A stretch of DNA of 64,000 bases from Stutzerimonas azotifigens DSM 17556 (GCF_000425625.1 NZ_AUDU01000017.1:121225-185224), one strand, 5' to 3'. Shown: positions 52,504-61,690, numbered from the stretch's first letter. The notes: generated by a model not told the origin, from the sequence alone. Program-made: numbers and translations.

Positions 52504-53238
52504 TTAAGACACGATCAGGCCGGTGAGCTGGTAACCCATCAAAAGGAAACCGGCGCTCATCATGGCGACGTTGGCTGTGTAGGCATGACGCCAGAAGCTG
52601 GCGGTACGCCGCCAGTAGCCCATGACGATCAAGATGGCGCTCAGGGCGAGGAGCTGGCCGATTTCAACACCAACATTGAAGGCAATGAGGTTGGGGATCA
52701 GGCCGTCTGCCGATATCTCGTATTCCTGAATCTTGGTCGCTAGGCCGAAGCCATGCAGCAAGCCGAAGATCAGCGTGGCCGCTTTGGTATTCGGCTGGTG
52801 GCTGAACCAACGCTGGAACGCGCCCAGGTTATCAAGCGCCTTGTACACCACCGAAAAGCCGATGATGGCGTCGATCACATAGGAGCTGATGCTGATTTCC
52901 CCCAACACGCCGATCAGCAGCGTCACGGTGTGGCCCACGGCGAACAGGGTGACGTAAAGGCCCACGTCTTTCAGGCGATAGAGAAAGAAGATCACCCCGA
53001 ACAGGAACAGCAAATGGTCGTAGCCGGTGATCATGTGTTTTGCGCCCATGTAGATGAACGGCAGCACCATCACCCCGGAGCTTTCCTGGATAAAGCCCTT
53101 GTCGCCCTCGGCAACAGCGTGGGCCAACGCGTCAGGCATGCCGAGAAACAGCAAGGCAGTAAATAGCAGCAACAGTAGTAGCGAGCGATTCGGACGCACG
53201 ACAGATGCGCCCCTTGCGCCCATAGATAGCGAATGCAT
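52504..53238 (-). CDS. HupE/UreJ-family membrane protein
   Basis: 244 residues with a signal-like N-terminus ending in 'MPDALAHA' and about six or seven membrane helices. The family's His-containing motifs are present: 'MITGYDHLLFLFGVIFFLYR', 'VGHTVTLLIGVLG' and 'FGLLHGFGLATKIQE'. HupE/UreJ proteins transport nickel or cobalt. Here, with a CDF exporter and a CsoR/RcnR regulator, direction and metal are not certain. Confidence 0.85.
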   Translation of the reverse strand: MHSLSMGARGASVVRPNRSLLLLLLFTALLFLGMPDALAHAVAEGDKGFIQESSGVMVLPFIYMGAKHMITGYDHLLFLFGVIFFLYRLKDVGLYVTLFAVGHTVTLLIGVLGEISISSYVIDAIIGFSVVYKALDNLGAFQRWFSHQPNTKAATLIFGLLHGFGLATKIQEYEISADGLIPNLIAFNVGVEIGQLLALSAILIVMGYWRRTASFWRHAYTANVAMMSAGFLLMGYQLTGLIVS

Positions 53239-53286
53239 GGTTAAAGTCCTGAATTACTGTGGTCTTGGGCCGCACAGCGGCCTGTG

Positions 53287-53646
53287 TCAGAGCACGAATG
53301 CAGGACGGGGTGGCCGCTCGATCAGGAAGATCGGGCCGGGAGGAAGGGAGTAACGAGGGGCGTCTATCGGCTTTGCACGCTCTGGCAGCGTATTGATACT
53401 CAGCAGCGTGGTCAGGTGCGGTGTTTCGTGCACATGGTCGGCTGTCAGCGAGGAGTGGTAATGATCCGCGCATGCTGTGCAAATAAATGCGCGCTCGCCA
53501 TACGCATGCGAAGAAGCACCGTCACTGCCACCCCAGGCTGGCTGACTCGCCCCCATAAACAGCGCAGAGGTGTGCCCAACCCAGGCCATCAAGATGGCAA
53601 GAGCAACGGCGAATATCACCTTTGCATTGATGGGTTTGCTAAGCAT
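53287..53646 (-). CDS. Small exported or anchored metal-locus protein, function unknown
   Basis: 119 residues with an N-terminal hydrophobic signal or anchor ('VIFAVALAILMAWVGHTSAL'). The middle contains 'ICTACADHYHSSLTADHVHE', with CxxC and several His, a plausible metal-binding patch; the C-terminus is Pro-rich ('YSLPPGPIFLIERPPRPAF'). The layout recalls CzcI-like accessory proteins, but I cannot assign it firmly. First gene of the minus-strand operon, divergent from the regulator gene. Confidence 0.7.
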   Translation of the reverse strand: MLSKPINAKVIFAVALAILMAWVGHTSALFMGASQPAWGGSDGASSHAYGERAFICTACADHYHSSLTADHVHETPHLTTLLSINTLPERAKPIDAPRYSLPPGPIFLIERPPRPAFVL

Positions 53647-53704
53647 GTTGTGTTTTTTAATGCCTCAGCGGTTGGCTTTTCTGGTGGGCTGGGTTGTTTG
53701 ACCA

Positions 53705-53723
53705 TATCCCCCCCAGGGGGATA
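53705..53723. promoter_or_regulatory. CsoR/RcnR-type operator, TATCCCCC-N3-GGGGGATA
   Basis: A perfect 8-bp inverted repeat of C and G tracts with a 3-base centre lies between the divergent genes at 53646 and 53763. C/G-tract dyads with A/T ends are the known operator form of this regulator family. It should control both the CDF/HupE operon and the regulator gene. Confidence 0.8.
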
Positions 53724-53762
53724 GCATGAAAGCGTAATTCATCGACGCATGAGACTCAAGGC

Positions 53763-54050
53763 ATGAGCGATCACGAACACAGCCACCAGCACAAAAGTCA
53801 TAGCGATATCGTCAAAAGGTTGAAGCGTGCTGAGGGTCACCTGCGCAGCATCGTCACCATGATCGAAGACAGCCGGGCCTGCGTCGACATCGCTCAGCAG
53901 CTGCATGCTGTGGAAAAAGCCGTCTGCCAAGCCAAGCGTGTCCTTATCCAAGACCATATTGACCACTGCCTGGAGCACACGGTCGAAGCGCTCGCTTCTG
54001 GAGCGCGCGCTTCACTCGAAGATTTCAAGCAAATCACCAAGTACCTTTGA
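53763..54050 (+). CDS. CsoR/RcnR-family metal-sensing repressor
   Basis: 95 residues, all-helical DUF156 fold: 'DIVKRLKRAEGHLRSIVTMI', 'CVDIAQQLHAVEKAVCQAKR', 'HIDHCLEHTVE'. Candidate ligands are C40, H65 and C69, the Cys-x24-His-x3-Cys spacing of Cu(I)-sensing CsoR, but the N-terminus is His-rich ('SDHEHSHQHKSHSD') as in Ni/Co sensors of the RcnR/DmeR group. The gene next door is a CDF exporter, which favours a divalent metal. The inducer is therefore ambiguous. Confidence 0.88.
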   Translation: MSDHEHSHQHKSHSDIVKRLKRAEGHLRSIVTMIEDSRACVDIAQQLHAVEKAVCQAKRVLIQDHIDHCLEHTVEALASGARASLEDFKQITKYL

Positions 54051-54099
54051 GGGCGACTCAAACTAAAAGGCGCCATCAATAGCGATCGGGGAGATACGA

Positions 54100-54450
54100 A
54101 TGGCTTGGGTTATCAGCAAATATTTTCTGACCGCGATGGTGGTTGTCGTGGTGTCGGAGGTCGCGAAGCGTAGTGACAAGTTTGGTGGACTAATTGCGGC
54201 GCTGCCTCTGATTACTGTACTGACACTGATCTGGCTAAACGTTGAAAAACAGCCAGCAGAGAAGATCGCAAATCATGCCTGGTATACCTTCTGGTATGTA
54301 ATACCCACTCTTCCAACGCTACTCGCGTTTCCGGCGCTTCTGCCCCGGTTCGGCTTTTGGCCGACTCTGATGATCTACATCGTTGCTACTGCGGGCTGTT
54401 TCGGCTTGTTTGCCCTAGGTGCCCGTCGTTTTGGTATCGAACTGCTCTGA
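54100..54450 (+). CDS. DUF3147-family membrane protein
   Basis: 116 residues with four membrane helices ('YFLTAMVVVVVSEVAKRSDK', 'LIAALPLITVLTLIWLNVEK', 'WYVIPTLPTLLAFPALLPRF', 'LMIYIVATAGCFGLFALGAR'). This small four-helix layout is that of DUF3147. It lies 49 bases after the metal regulator on the same strand and may be co-transcribed and induced with it. Function unknown. Confidence 0.75.
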   Translation: MAWVISKYFLTAMVVVVVSEVAKRSDKFGGLIAALPLITVLTLIWLNVEKQPAEKIANHAWYTFWYVIPTLPTLLAFPALLPRFGFWPTLMIYIVATAGCFGLFALGARRFGIELL

Positions 54451-54780
54451 GAAACTCTATGGAGCGCTCGTCAAACCGTACTCAACTACCCGCTCAGTTT
54501 ACGCCGCGTTCAATCGCCCGACCTCCACGGGCGGATGGTACTTTTTAGATGCGTTGTGGATTCACTTGTACTTGGAAAGCAGTCGCCAAGTTGCGCAACT
54601 ACCATCCCGCTCCAGCATGTCTCTAATGTGACTTGTAGGCAGTGCGAGGCCTCGCTCGCTGCTGCCCACATCCAGTACTGAACCCAGCTGCACTCCTCGG
54701 GAATTTGTTGTCTGCTAATTCGGCGCCCCAAAGGCCTGGGTGCTGCCTCCAAGCCTTCGGGTAAGCTGCGAATGAACGGT
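54451..54780. other. Gene-free spacer between the divalent-metal locus and the cus operon
   Basis: Reading all frames, I see only short, compositionally unlikely ORFs. Small G/C dyads such as CGAGGCCTCG (around 54648-54657) are present but no clear terminator with a T tract. It receives the ends of two convergent operons (the DUF3147 gene on the plus strand, cusA on the minus strand). Confidence 0.4.
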
Positions 54781-57700
54781 CTACCGAGAGGTCACGGCCA
54801 GCCTACGCTGCTTGACCAGCATGTAGATCGCCGGAATGACCACAAGCGTCAGTACGGTGGAGGAAATCATCCCGCCCACCATCGGCGCAGCGATGCGTCG
54901 CATCACCTCCGAGCCGGTACCGGTGCCCCACATGATCGGCAGCAGGCCGGCCATGATGGCAACCACTGTCATCATCTTCGGCCGTACCCGCTCCACGGCG
55001 CCGGTTATGACTGCCTGGTAGAGATCAGCCGCCGTTAACTGCTCGCCGGCGGCTTCCCGCTCGGCTCGGCGCTCGGCAAGTGCGTGGTCGAGGTAGATGA
55101 GCATGATCACGCCGGTCTCGGCAGCCACGCCGGCCAGGGCAATGAAGCCCACCACCACGGCAACCGAGAAGTTGTAGCCCAGCGCCCACATAAGCCAGAT
55201 GCCACCCACCAGCGAGAACGGCACCGAGAGCATGACGATCAGCGTCTCGGTAAGCCGGCCGAAATTCAGGTACAGCAGCAGGAAGATCAACACCAGGGTC
55301 AACGGCACGACGATCTTCAGCCGCTCTGCCGCCCGCTCCATGTATTCGAACTGGCCGCTCCAGGTCACGTAGTAACCGGGCGGGAAGGTCACCTGATCAT
55401 TGACCGCCTGCTGCGCCTCCCGCACATAGCTGCCGATGTCGCGGCCGCGGATATCGACATAGATGTACGCCGAGAGCAGCGCGTTTTCGGTACGGATGCT
55501 GGGCGCGCCCTTGGAAAGGCTGATATCGGTGAGCTGCCCGAGCGGCACCTGTGCGCCGCCCGGTGTGGGCACCAGCACCTCGCTGGCAATACGCTGCGGG
55601 TCGGAGCGCAGCTCACGTGGGTAACGAACGCTGACACCGAATCGCTCGCGCCCCTCGACAGTCGTGGTCACCAGCTCGCCGCCCAGCGCAGTGGCGATGA
55701 CCATTTGTACCTCCCCCACCGTCAGGCCGTAGCGGGCCAAGGCGTCGTAGTCGGGAGTAATATCGAGATAGAGGCCACCCGTGATGCGCTCGGCAAAGGC
55801 GCTGGTTGTCCCGGGCACCGCCTGCACTACCGTCTCGATCTGGGTGGCCAGTTTCTCGATCCCAGCCAGGTCCATGCCAAACACCTTGATGCCAATGGGC
55901 GTTCGTATGCCGGTAGACAGCATGTCCAGGCGCCCCTGAATGGGCATGGTCCAGCTGTTGGCCACACCTGGAAGCCGGAGCGCTTCATCCATCTCGGCGA
56001 TAAGCTTGTCCATCGTCATTCCTGGCCGCCAGTGCTCTTCCGGCTTGAGGTTGACCACCGTCTCGAACATTTCAATCGGGGCCGGGTCAGTGGCTGTGGC
56101 CGCGCGGCCCGCCTTGCCAAATACCGAGGCCACTTCGGGAAAGCCCTTGATGATCCGGTCCTGCACCTGCATGAGTTCCGCCGCCTTGGTGATGGACATG
56201 CCCGGAAGCGAGGTCGGCATGTACAGCAGCGTGCCTTCGTTGAGGCGCGGCATGAATTCGCTGCCAAGCTGGCGCGCCGGCAGGATACTCACGCCCAACA
56301 CCACGAGCGCCACCACGATGGTTGTCACCTTCCAGCGCAGCACGAGGTGGATGATCGGGCGGTAAATCCAGATCAGGAAACGGTTCACCGGGTTCTTCTG
56401 CTCGGGGATGATCCGCCCGCGCACGAACAGCAGCATCAGCACCGGCACCAGCGTCACCGACAGCAACGCCGCACCCGCCATGGCGAAGGTCTTGGTGAAG
56501 GCCAGCGGCGAGAACATCCGCCCTTCCTGGGACTCCAGCGTGAACACCGGCAGGAAGGAGACGGTAATGATCAGCAGCGAGAAGAACAGCGCCGGCCCCA
56601 CCTCGCGGCAGGCTTCGATGATGACCTGCGCCCTCGGCTTGTCCGCTGGCGCACGCTCCAGGTGCTTGTGCGCGTTCTCGATCATCACGATGGCCGCGTC
56701 CACCATGGCGCCGATGGCGATGGCGATGCCGCCCAGGCTCATGATGTTGGAATTGAGGCCCAGCCAGCGCATGACGATGAAGGCGATCAGGATGCCCACC
56801 GGCAGCATGAGGATGGCCACCAGCGCACTGCGTACATGCAGAAGAAACACAATGCACACCAGCGCGACGATGATTGACTCTTCCAGCAGCGTGACCTTGA
56901 GATTGTCCACGGCGCGCTGGATAAGATCCGAACGGTCGTATACCGGCTCAATCTCGACACCATCCGGCAGACCGGGACGAATCTCCTCAATCTTGGCCTT
57001 CAAGTTGTCGATCACGTTCATGGCATTTTCGCCGTAGCGGGCGACGGCGATGCCGCCGACCACTTCGCCCTCCCCGTTGAGCTCGACCACGCCGCGACGC
57101 TCATCAGGGCCGAGTTCGACGCGCGCCACATCGCGCAGCAGAACCGGCACCCCGCCCGCAGCCTTGAGCACCAGTTTCTCGATATCCTCTGCTCCGCGCA
57201 GGTAGCCGCGACCGCGCACCATGTACTCGGTCTCGCTCATTTCCACGATGCGACCGCCCACGTCGGCATTGCTGGTGCGAATGACGTCGGAAATGCGGCT
57301 CAACGGGATGTCGTAGGCCTGCAGCTTCTGCGGATCGACGGTGACTTGGTACTGCTGGACGAAGCCGCCGATGCTGGCGATTTCGGACACACCCTCGGCC
57401 TTGGTGAGTTGATAGCGCACGAACCAGTCCTGCAGCGTGCGCAACTCTGCAAGGGTATGCCGCGCACTGGTCAGCGCGTACTGGTAGACCCAGCCAACGC
57501 CGGTGGCGTCCGGCCCCAGCGCGGGTGTCACTCCGGCTGGGAGGCTTTTAGAGGCGAAGTTCAGGTACTCAAGCACCCGCGAGCGCGCCCAGTAGATATC
57601 GGTGCCATCCTCGAAAATCACATAAACGAAGGAGGCGCCAAAGAACGAGAAGCCCCGTACCACCTTGGAATTGGGGACCGAGAGCAGTGCCGTGGTGAGT

Positions 57701-57909
57701 GGGTAGGTAACCTGGTCCTCTACCACCTGCGGCGCTTGCCCTGGAAACTCGGTGTAGACGATCACCTGCACGTCGGACAGGTCCGGCAACGCGTCCAGCG
57801 GGGTTTTCACTACGGCGTAGAGGCCGGCGCCGATAATGATCAGCGTGGCGAGCAACACCAGGAAGACGTTGCGAACCGACCATTCAATGATTCTGGAGAG
57901 CATGCTCAA
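54781..57909 (-). CDS. cusA: CusA-type copper/silver RND efflux pump
   Basis: 1042 residues, full RND length, 12 membrane helices and two large periplasmic loops. The heavy-metal signature in helix 4 is seen ('VDAAIVMIENAHKHLER'), and conserved Met-bearing segments 'APIEMFETVVNLKPEEHWRP' and 'GRLDMLSTGIRTPIGIKVFG' match the Met ligands of E. coli CusA, which favours Cu(I)/Ag(I) over Zn/Cd. Proton-driven export through CusB and CusC. The start overlaps the cusB stop by four bases. Confidence 0.93.
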   Translation of the reverse strand: MSMLSRIIEWSVRNVFLVLLATLIIIGAGLYAVVKTPLDALPDLSDVQVIVYTEFPGQAPQVVEDQVTYPLTTALLSVPNSKVVRGFSFFGASFVYVIFEDGTDIYWARSRVLEYLNFASKSLPAGVTPALGPDATGVGWVYQYALTSARHTLAELRTLQDWFVRYQLTKAEGVSEIASIGGFVQQYQVTVDPQKLQAYDIPLSRISDVIRTSNADVGGRIVEMSETEYMVRGRGYLRGAEDIEKLVLKAAGGVPVLLRDVARVELGPDERRGVVELNGEGEVVGGIAVARYGENAMNVIDNLKAKIEEIRPGLPDGVEIEPVYDRSDLIQRAVDNLKVTLLEESIIVALVCIVFLLHVRSALVAILMLPVGILIAFIVMRWLGLNSNIMSLGGIAIAIGAMVDAAIVMIENAHKHLERAPADKPRAQVIIEACREVGPALFFSLLIITVSFLPVFTLESQEGRMFSPLAFTKTFAMAGAALLSVTLVPVLMLLFVRGRIIPEQKNPVNRFLIWIYRPIIHLVLRWKVTTIVVALVVLGVSILPARQLGSEFMPRLNEGTLLYMPTSLPGMSITKAAELMQVQDRIIKGFPEVASVFGKAGRAATATDPAPIEMFETVVNLKPEEHWRPGMTMDKLIAEMDEALRLPGVANSWTMPIQGRLDMLSTGIRTPIGIKVFGMDLAGIEKLATQIETVVQAVPGTTSAFAERITGGLYLDITPDYDALARYGLTVGEVQMVIATALGGELVTTTVEGRERFGVSVRYPRELRSDPQRIASEVLVPTPGGAQVPLGQLTDISLSKGAPSIRTENALLSAYIYVDIRGRDIGSYVREAQQAVNDQVTFPPGYYVTWSGQFEYMERAAERLKIVVPLTLVLIFLLLYLNFGRLTETLIVMLSVPFSLVGGIWLMWALGYNFSVAVVVGFIALAGVAAETGVIMLIYLDHALAERRAEREAAGEQLTAADLYQAVITGAVERVRPKMMTVVAIMAGLLPIMWGTGTGSEVMRRIAAPMVGGMISSTVLTLVVIPAIYMLVKQRRLAVTSR

Positions 57910-59561
57910 TGCCCTCCATGGGAATTGCCGTGGCTATCCGGCATGACGTGGCCGGAATGCGCGTCTGGCGTGGCGTGGTTTTCATGATCCTCCCCATCAC
58001 TTGGCGACGCATCAGCCTCGCTGCTTCCGTGACTGCCGGCATGATCGTCAGTGCTGCTCTCGATGGGGACGGTGTGGCCGGCGTGAGCGGCATGAGCGCT
58101 GTGTGCGGCGGCATCGGTTGGCGTGGCGGTATGGCCAGGTCCTGCATGCTCCCCATGATCATGGGCAGCGGCTGGCGCCGACTTCGTGCTCATGCCGCTC
58201 AACGCGGCCTTGAGGTTGCTCTCGGCATCAATCAGGAAGTTGGCACGTGTGACCACGGACTCTCCCTCGCCCAGCCCTTCCAGCACTTCAAGAAAGCCAT
58301 CTGCCCGTCTGCCGGTGAGCAGTTCGCGCGGCTCGAAGCGACCCTCACCCAGGGCGACCAGCGCAACCCGCCGGGTGCCGCTGTCGATCACCGCCGAGTC
58401 GGGAAGTGCGAGCACGGGTGCGCGCTCCCCGGCAGCCAGCTGGGCAGTGCCAAACATGGCCGGCTTGAGCAGGCCGTCGGGGTTGGGCAGCTCGATACGA
58501 ACCCGGACGGTGCGGGTCTGCGGCGAGAGGTCAGGGTAGATGAAGCTCACCTCGCCGGTGAAACGGCGGTCTGGATAGGCGCTGACGCTGAGTTGTACCG
58601 CTTGCCCTAGCCTTATCAATGCCAGGTCCTGCTCGAACACCTCGGCGATAAGCCAGACGGTATCGAGGTCCGCGATTCGGTAGAGCGCATCCCCGGCCTG
58701 GAAGCGCATGCCTTCCAAGGCCGTTTTTTCCAGTACGACCCCATCCACCGGCGCGGTGATGGTCAAGGTACGGCTGGTCTTGCCGGTACGGCGCAAGCGC
58801 TCAAGCTGTGCTTCGCCGATATCCCAGTTGCGCAGCCGCTGCATGGCAGATTCCGCGAGTGAGGCCACCCCCTGCCGTGCATTCGCGCTGCCGCCCGCGA
58901 GACGCTGCCGTCCGGCATTGGCGATCAGGAACTCCTGCTGGGCCGACACCAACTCGGGGCTATACACGTCTATCAGCGGCTGACCCTTGCGGACCGGCTC
59001 ACCGGTGGTGTTCACGTGGAGCTTCTCAATCCATCCGTCGAATTTCGGCGCCAGGGTGTACTGGCCGCGCTCGTCCACCTGCACCGTACCGACGGCACGC
59101 ACCGTGCGCGTGAGCACACGGCGCTCGACCGGCGAGGTCAACACGCCCAGTAGCTGGATCTTCTCGGGGCTGATGGTGACGGTGCTTCCGGATTCCTCAC
59201 CCTCGTAGACGGCGATGTAGTCCATGCCCATAGAGTCCTTCTTCGGCACTGGCGAGGTGTCCGGCAGACCCATGGGATTGCGGTAGTAGAGAACCTTGCG
59301 CTCGCCCTGCGCGACAGTGGGCGCCTCGTCGGCATACACCGGGATGTAGTCCATCCCCATCGGGTCCTTCTTCGGCACCGGCGAGGTGTCGGCCAGGCCC
59401 ATGGGATTACGGTAGTAGAGGACCTTGCGCTCCTGTGGCGCGCTGCTATCGACGGTCTCTGAGGAAGTTGGCTTTTGCGCCATCAGGTAACCGCCGGCAA
59501 ACCCGGCGATTGCGGTGGCGAGGGCGAACGTGCCGGCGCCCAGAATCATGCTGCGTTTCAT
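57906..59561 (-). CDS. cusB: CusB-type periplasmic adaptor with tandem metal-binding domains and His-rich tail
   Basis: 551 residues, longer than typical CusB (~400). After a signal or anchor (residues 1-28) come two near-identical heavy-metal-binding domains (45-76 and 88-119; 'YYRNPMGL..SPVPKKDxMGM'). The adaptor core follows ('VNTTGEPVRKGQPLIDVYSP' barrel-sandwich segment). The last ~88 residues are His-rich, with about 17 His, plus Asp and Ser. Adaptors hand Cu(I)/Ag(I) to CusA. The extra His tail may buffer metal in the periplasm. Overlaps cusC by four bases. Confidence 0.9.
   Translation of the reverse strand: MKRSMILGAGTFALATAIAGFAGGYLMAQKPTSSETVDSSAPQERKVLYYRNPMGLADTSPVPKKDPMGMDYIPVYADEAPTVAQGERKVLYYRNPMGLPDTSPVPKKDSMGMDYIAVYEGEESGSTVTISPEKIQLLGVLTSPVERRVLTRTVRAVGTVQVDERGQYTLAPKFDGWIEKLHVNTTGEPVRKGQPLIDVYSPELVSAQQEFLIANAGRQRLAGGSANARQGVASLAESAMQRLRNWDIGEAQLERLRRTGKTSRTLTITAPVDGVVLEKTALEGMRFQAGDALYRIADLDTVWLIAEVFEQDLALIRLGQAVQLSVSAYPDRRFTGEVSFIYPDLSPQTRTVRVRIELPNPDGLLKPAMFGTAQLAAGERAPVLALPDSAVIDSGTRRVALVALGEGRFEPRELLTGRRADGFLEVLEGLGEGESVVTRANFLIDAESNLKAALSGMSTKSAPAAAHDHGEHAGPGHTATPTDAAAHSAHAAHAGHTVPIESSTDDHAGSHGSSEADASPSDGEDHENHATPDAHSGHVMPDSHGNSHGGH
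59205..59429 (-). repeat. Tandem duplication of the heavy-metal-binding domain inside cusB
   Basis: Two units of about 96 bases (59334-59429 and 59205-59300) start 129 bases apart and encode almost the same 32 residues; the DNA is also nearly identical. This points to a recent intragenic duplication that kept the reading frame. Confidence 0.8.
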
Positions 59562-60841
59562 AGTTCTGCTCCGACAAGACGCTCCAGTTCCACTACCCGT
59601 ACGCGCTGCTCCAGTTCGTACGAAAGGAGCGACAGCCGCAGTTGGCGGATCTGTCGCTGGGCATCGAGCAAGGTGGCGAAATCGACGTTGCCGGTCTGAT
59701 AGCTGGCAAGCGCTGACTGATAGGTGAGTTCTGCCTGCGGCAAGAGTGTTCTTGCGGTCAGCGCGTGCTGTCGAAAGGCGGTTTCCAACGCCGACCAGGC
59801 TTCACCGACACTACCGGCGAGGCGGCTGTTGACCGCTTCACGCCGGGCTTCTGCGGCGTAGCGCATGGAGACGGCCTCGCGTTGTTCGGCGCTGCGGCGC
59901 TTGCCCCACAGGGGAATGTTCATCTCCAGCATCAATTCGAATTCTTCGGCGCGGTTACCCATCTGCACAACGGCGGTGCCGATGGTGACATCCGGAATCC
60001 AGTTCCGGCTCGCGAGCTCCTCGGCGCGTCGGGCTTCTTGTATCCGTGCATTGAGCTCGGCCACTTGAGGGTTGCCGCCAAGGATTCGCGCCTGCAGCTC
60101 CGCCAGGGTAGGCACCGCTGCAGGCAGCGCGGACCAGCCGGCAGGCGTCGCCAGCGGCGCGTTCGCCGGGCGCGCCAGAATACCGTTGAGCCGCGCCGCA
60201 GTACTGCGCCGGTCACGCTCCAGCGTTAGCAACTCGCTCTGCAGGCTGCTGTGCTCGGTCTGCGCCTTGATCACGTCTTGCTGCGGTGCAAGCCCGACCC
60301 GGTAGCGCGCCTGGGCGATGCTCTCAAGCTCATCCACCAGGCCGCGCAAGTCCTCGGTCACCTGGGTGGCGGCATGGGCGTACTGGTATTCGTTGAAGGC
60401 CAGTTTGACCAGGCTCCTGAGCTCGACCCGGCTCAGGCGCTCGCGCGCCACCGCCTGCTCTGCACCCGCCTCGGCGATCTCGCGGGCAAGCCCTCGCTTG
60501 CCGCCCAGCGGAAAGGTCTGACGGAACGCGTAGCGCGTACTGCCGACGCCGCTCGGCGAGAGGCTCGGGTCGTCACGGGCGATACCCATTTCCTCGAACG
60601 TGAGCATCGGATCAGGAAGCGAGCCGGCCACATCTGGCCGCTCCCAGGCAGCCTGCCGCTCATGCCCTGCAGCCCGCAGCTCCGGGCTCTGACGTTCGAG
60701 CAGATCGAGCAACGGAGGCAAGGTGGCCCCCAGTTCGGCGGACTCTGTTGCCTGAACAGCGCTGCTCAGAACAAGGCCCAGGGCGACAGCAGCCAGCAGC
60801 ACGCGCTGGCTGCGAGGCAACGGTTGAACGATCCCGTTCAT
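59558..60841 (-). CDS. cusC: CusC-type outer-membrane efflux channel (TolC family)
   Basis: 427 residues with a signal peptide ending near 'SSAVQATE'. Two TolC repeats with long helices ('IAEAGAEQAVARERLSRVEL', 'LAELQARILGGNPQVAELNA', 'SALASYQTGNVDFATLLDAQ'). No lipobox Cys is seen, unlike many CusC. First gene of the cusCBA operon on the minus strand. It would form the outer-membrane exit of the pump. Confidence 0.9.
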   Translation of the reverse strand: MNGIVQPLPRSQRVLLAAVALGLVLSSAVQATESAELGATLPPLLDLLERQSPELRAAGHERQAAWERPDVAGSLPDPMLTFEEMGIARDDPSLSPSGVGSTRYAFRQTFPLGGKRGLAREIAEAGAEQAVARERLSRVELRSLVKLAFNEYQYAHAATQVTEDLRGLVDELESIAQARYRVGLAPQQDVIKAQTEHSSLQSELLTLERDRRSTAARLNGILARPANAPLATPAGWSALPAAVPTLAELQARILGGNPQVAELNARIQEARRAEELASRNWIPDVTIGTAVVQMGNRAEEFELMLEMNIPLWGKRRSAEQREAVSMRYAAEARREAVNSRLAGSVGEAWSALETAFRQHALTARTLLPQAELTYQSALASYQTGNVDFATLLDAQRQIRQLRLSLLSYELEQRVRVVELERLVGAEL

Positions 60842-61360
60842 AGACGCCCCTTTCTGCCATGCCTGCCCCTTTGATCGCAGCGCCGAAAGCCAAAACCTTT
60901 CCCAGCTTCGGCTAGGTCCACCAGGATCTCTCTCATCGCGCAGAGCGGAAGGTGCACCAATGAGCCACTTCCTTTGCTCAAAACATTCATCAGTTCTAGC
61001 TCCGTAGCACGCGGAGTCGGCACAAGAAAAAGCATGGGCTCGTTAATGATCCGAGCCTCGAATTAAGAAGCGATTTTTATTGTTTGGCTTTATTGCAGAT
61101 CAGGCCTGTCATGCAGATGACCTGGACATTACATCGATGTCAGCTTTTTAAAATGAAATTGATACACCGAAAAATTCAACATGAAAACATGACCCAACGA
61201 AATTGACTACCTCAAACATTAACCTCTTAATAAAACATTGTGGACTAGCATCTCGACAGCCGAACAAACCAATCAATTACAACAATGTAATTTTGTAGTC
61301 ACCCACCGGAAATCCCGCCGAGCTTATAGTGTCAGCGACATTTTTAATTAGGAGTTTAAT
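60842..61360. other. Regulatory spacer between divergent cusC and the DUF2790 gene
   Basis: About 520 bases without a supported gene, becoming strongly AT-rich after 61040. It contains the promoters of both divergent genes. Dyads: GACAT..ATGTC around 61124-61140 with CATCGATG inside, and AATTACA (61275-61281) / TGTAATT (61286-61292) about 70 bases before the DUF2790 ATG. No copper regulator gene (cusRS, copRS, cueR) is in the window, so the sensor acting here must be encoded elsewhere. Confidence 0.5.
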
Positions 61361-61690
61361 ATGAGCACTGGCAGAATCATGGCCGCGATATCTTTGATGA
61401 CTGTAACTTCGCTAGCCATGGCTGAAGGTCGTTCGGATCGCATCTACGGAGAAATGATTCGCGCAAACGAAAAGGCGATGCAGGAATACGCCACTTCCAT
61501 CGGAAAGAATCCGCCGGAAGTAGTGCATTATCGTTATGGAATGAAGCTAGACATCGCCAAAGTCATCCGCACCACGCGGACCGACACGACTTGCAATGAC
61601 GTGATGCCAGCCCAAATTACTTACGAGGACTCCAAGGGCAACTTGAATACTCTTGAATATCGTGTAGTCGGAACGAACTGCCGGGGATAA
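61361..61690 (+). CDS. DUF2790 small periplasmic protein
   Basis: 109 residues with a signal peptide ending near 'TSLAMAEG'. The mature part carries 'VVHYRYGMKLDIAKVIR', 'CNDVMPAQITYEDSKGNLNT' and 'LEYRVVGTNCRG', the signature of the Pseudomonas DUF2790 family. Two Cys near the end could form a disulfide. Such genes are often found beside copper genes, which fits the location. AGGAG lies ten bases upstream of the ATG. Confidence 0.85.
   Translation: MSTGRIMAAISLMTVTSLAMAEGRSDRIYGEMIRANEKAMQEYATSIGKNPPEVVHYRYGMKLDIAKVIRTTRTDTTCNDVMPAQITYEDSKGNLNTLEYRVVGTNCRG

Noticed and set aside
55084..56877. 597-residue plus-strand open frame inside cusA
   Set aside because: Shadow of the RND gene; composition is dominated by His, Arg and Gln, typical of antisense translation of GC-rich membrane-protein codons.
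60838..61035. 65-residue minus-strand frame upstream of cusC
   Set aside because: No ribosome binding site or recognisable features, and it occupies the presumed promoter region of cusC.
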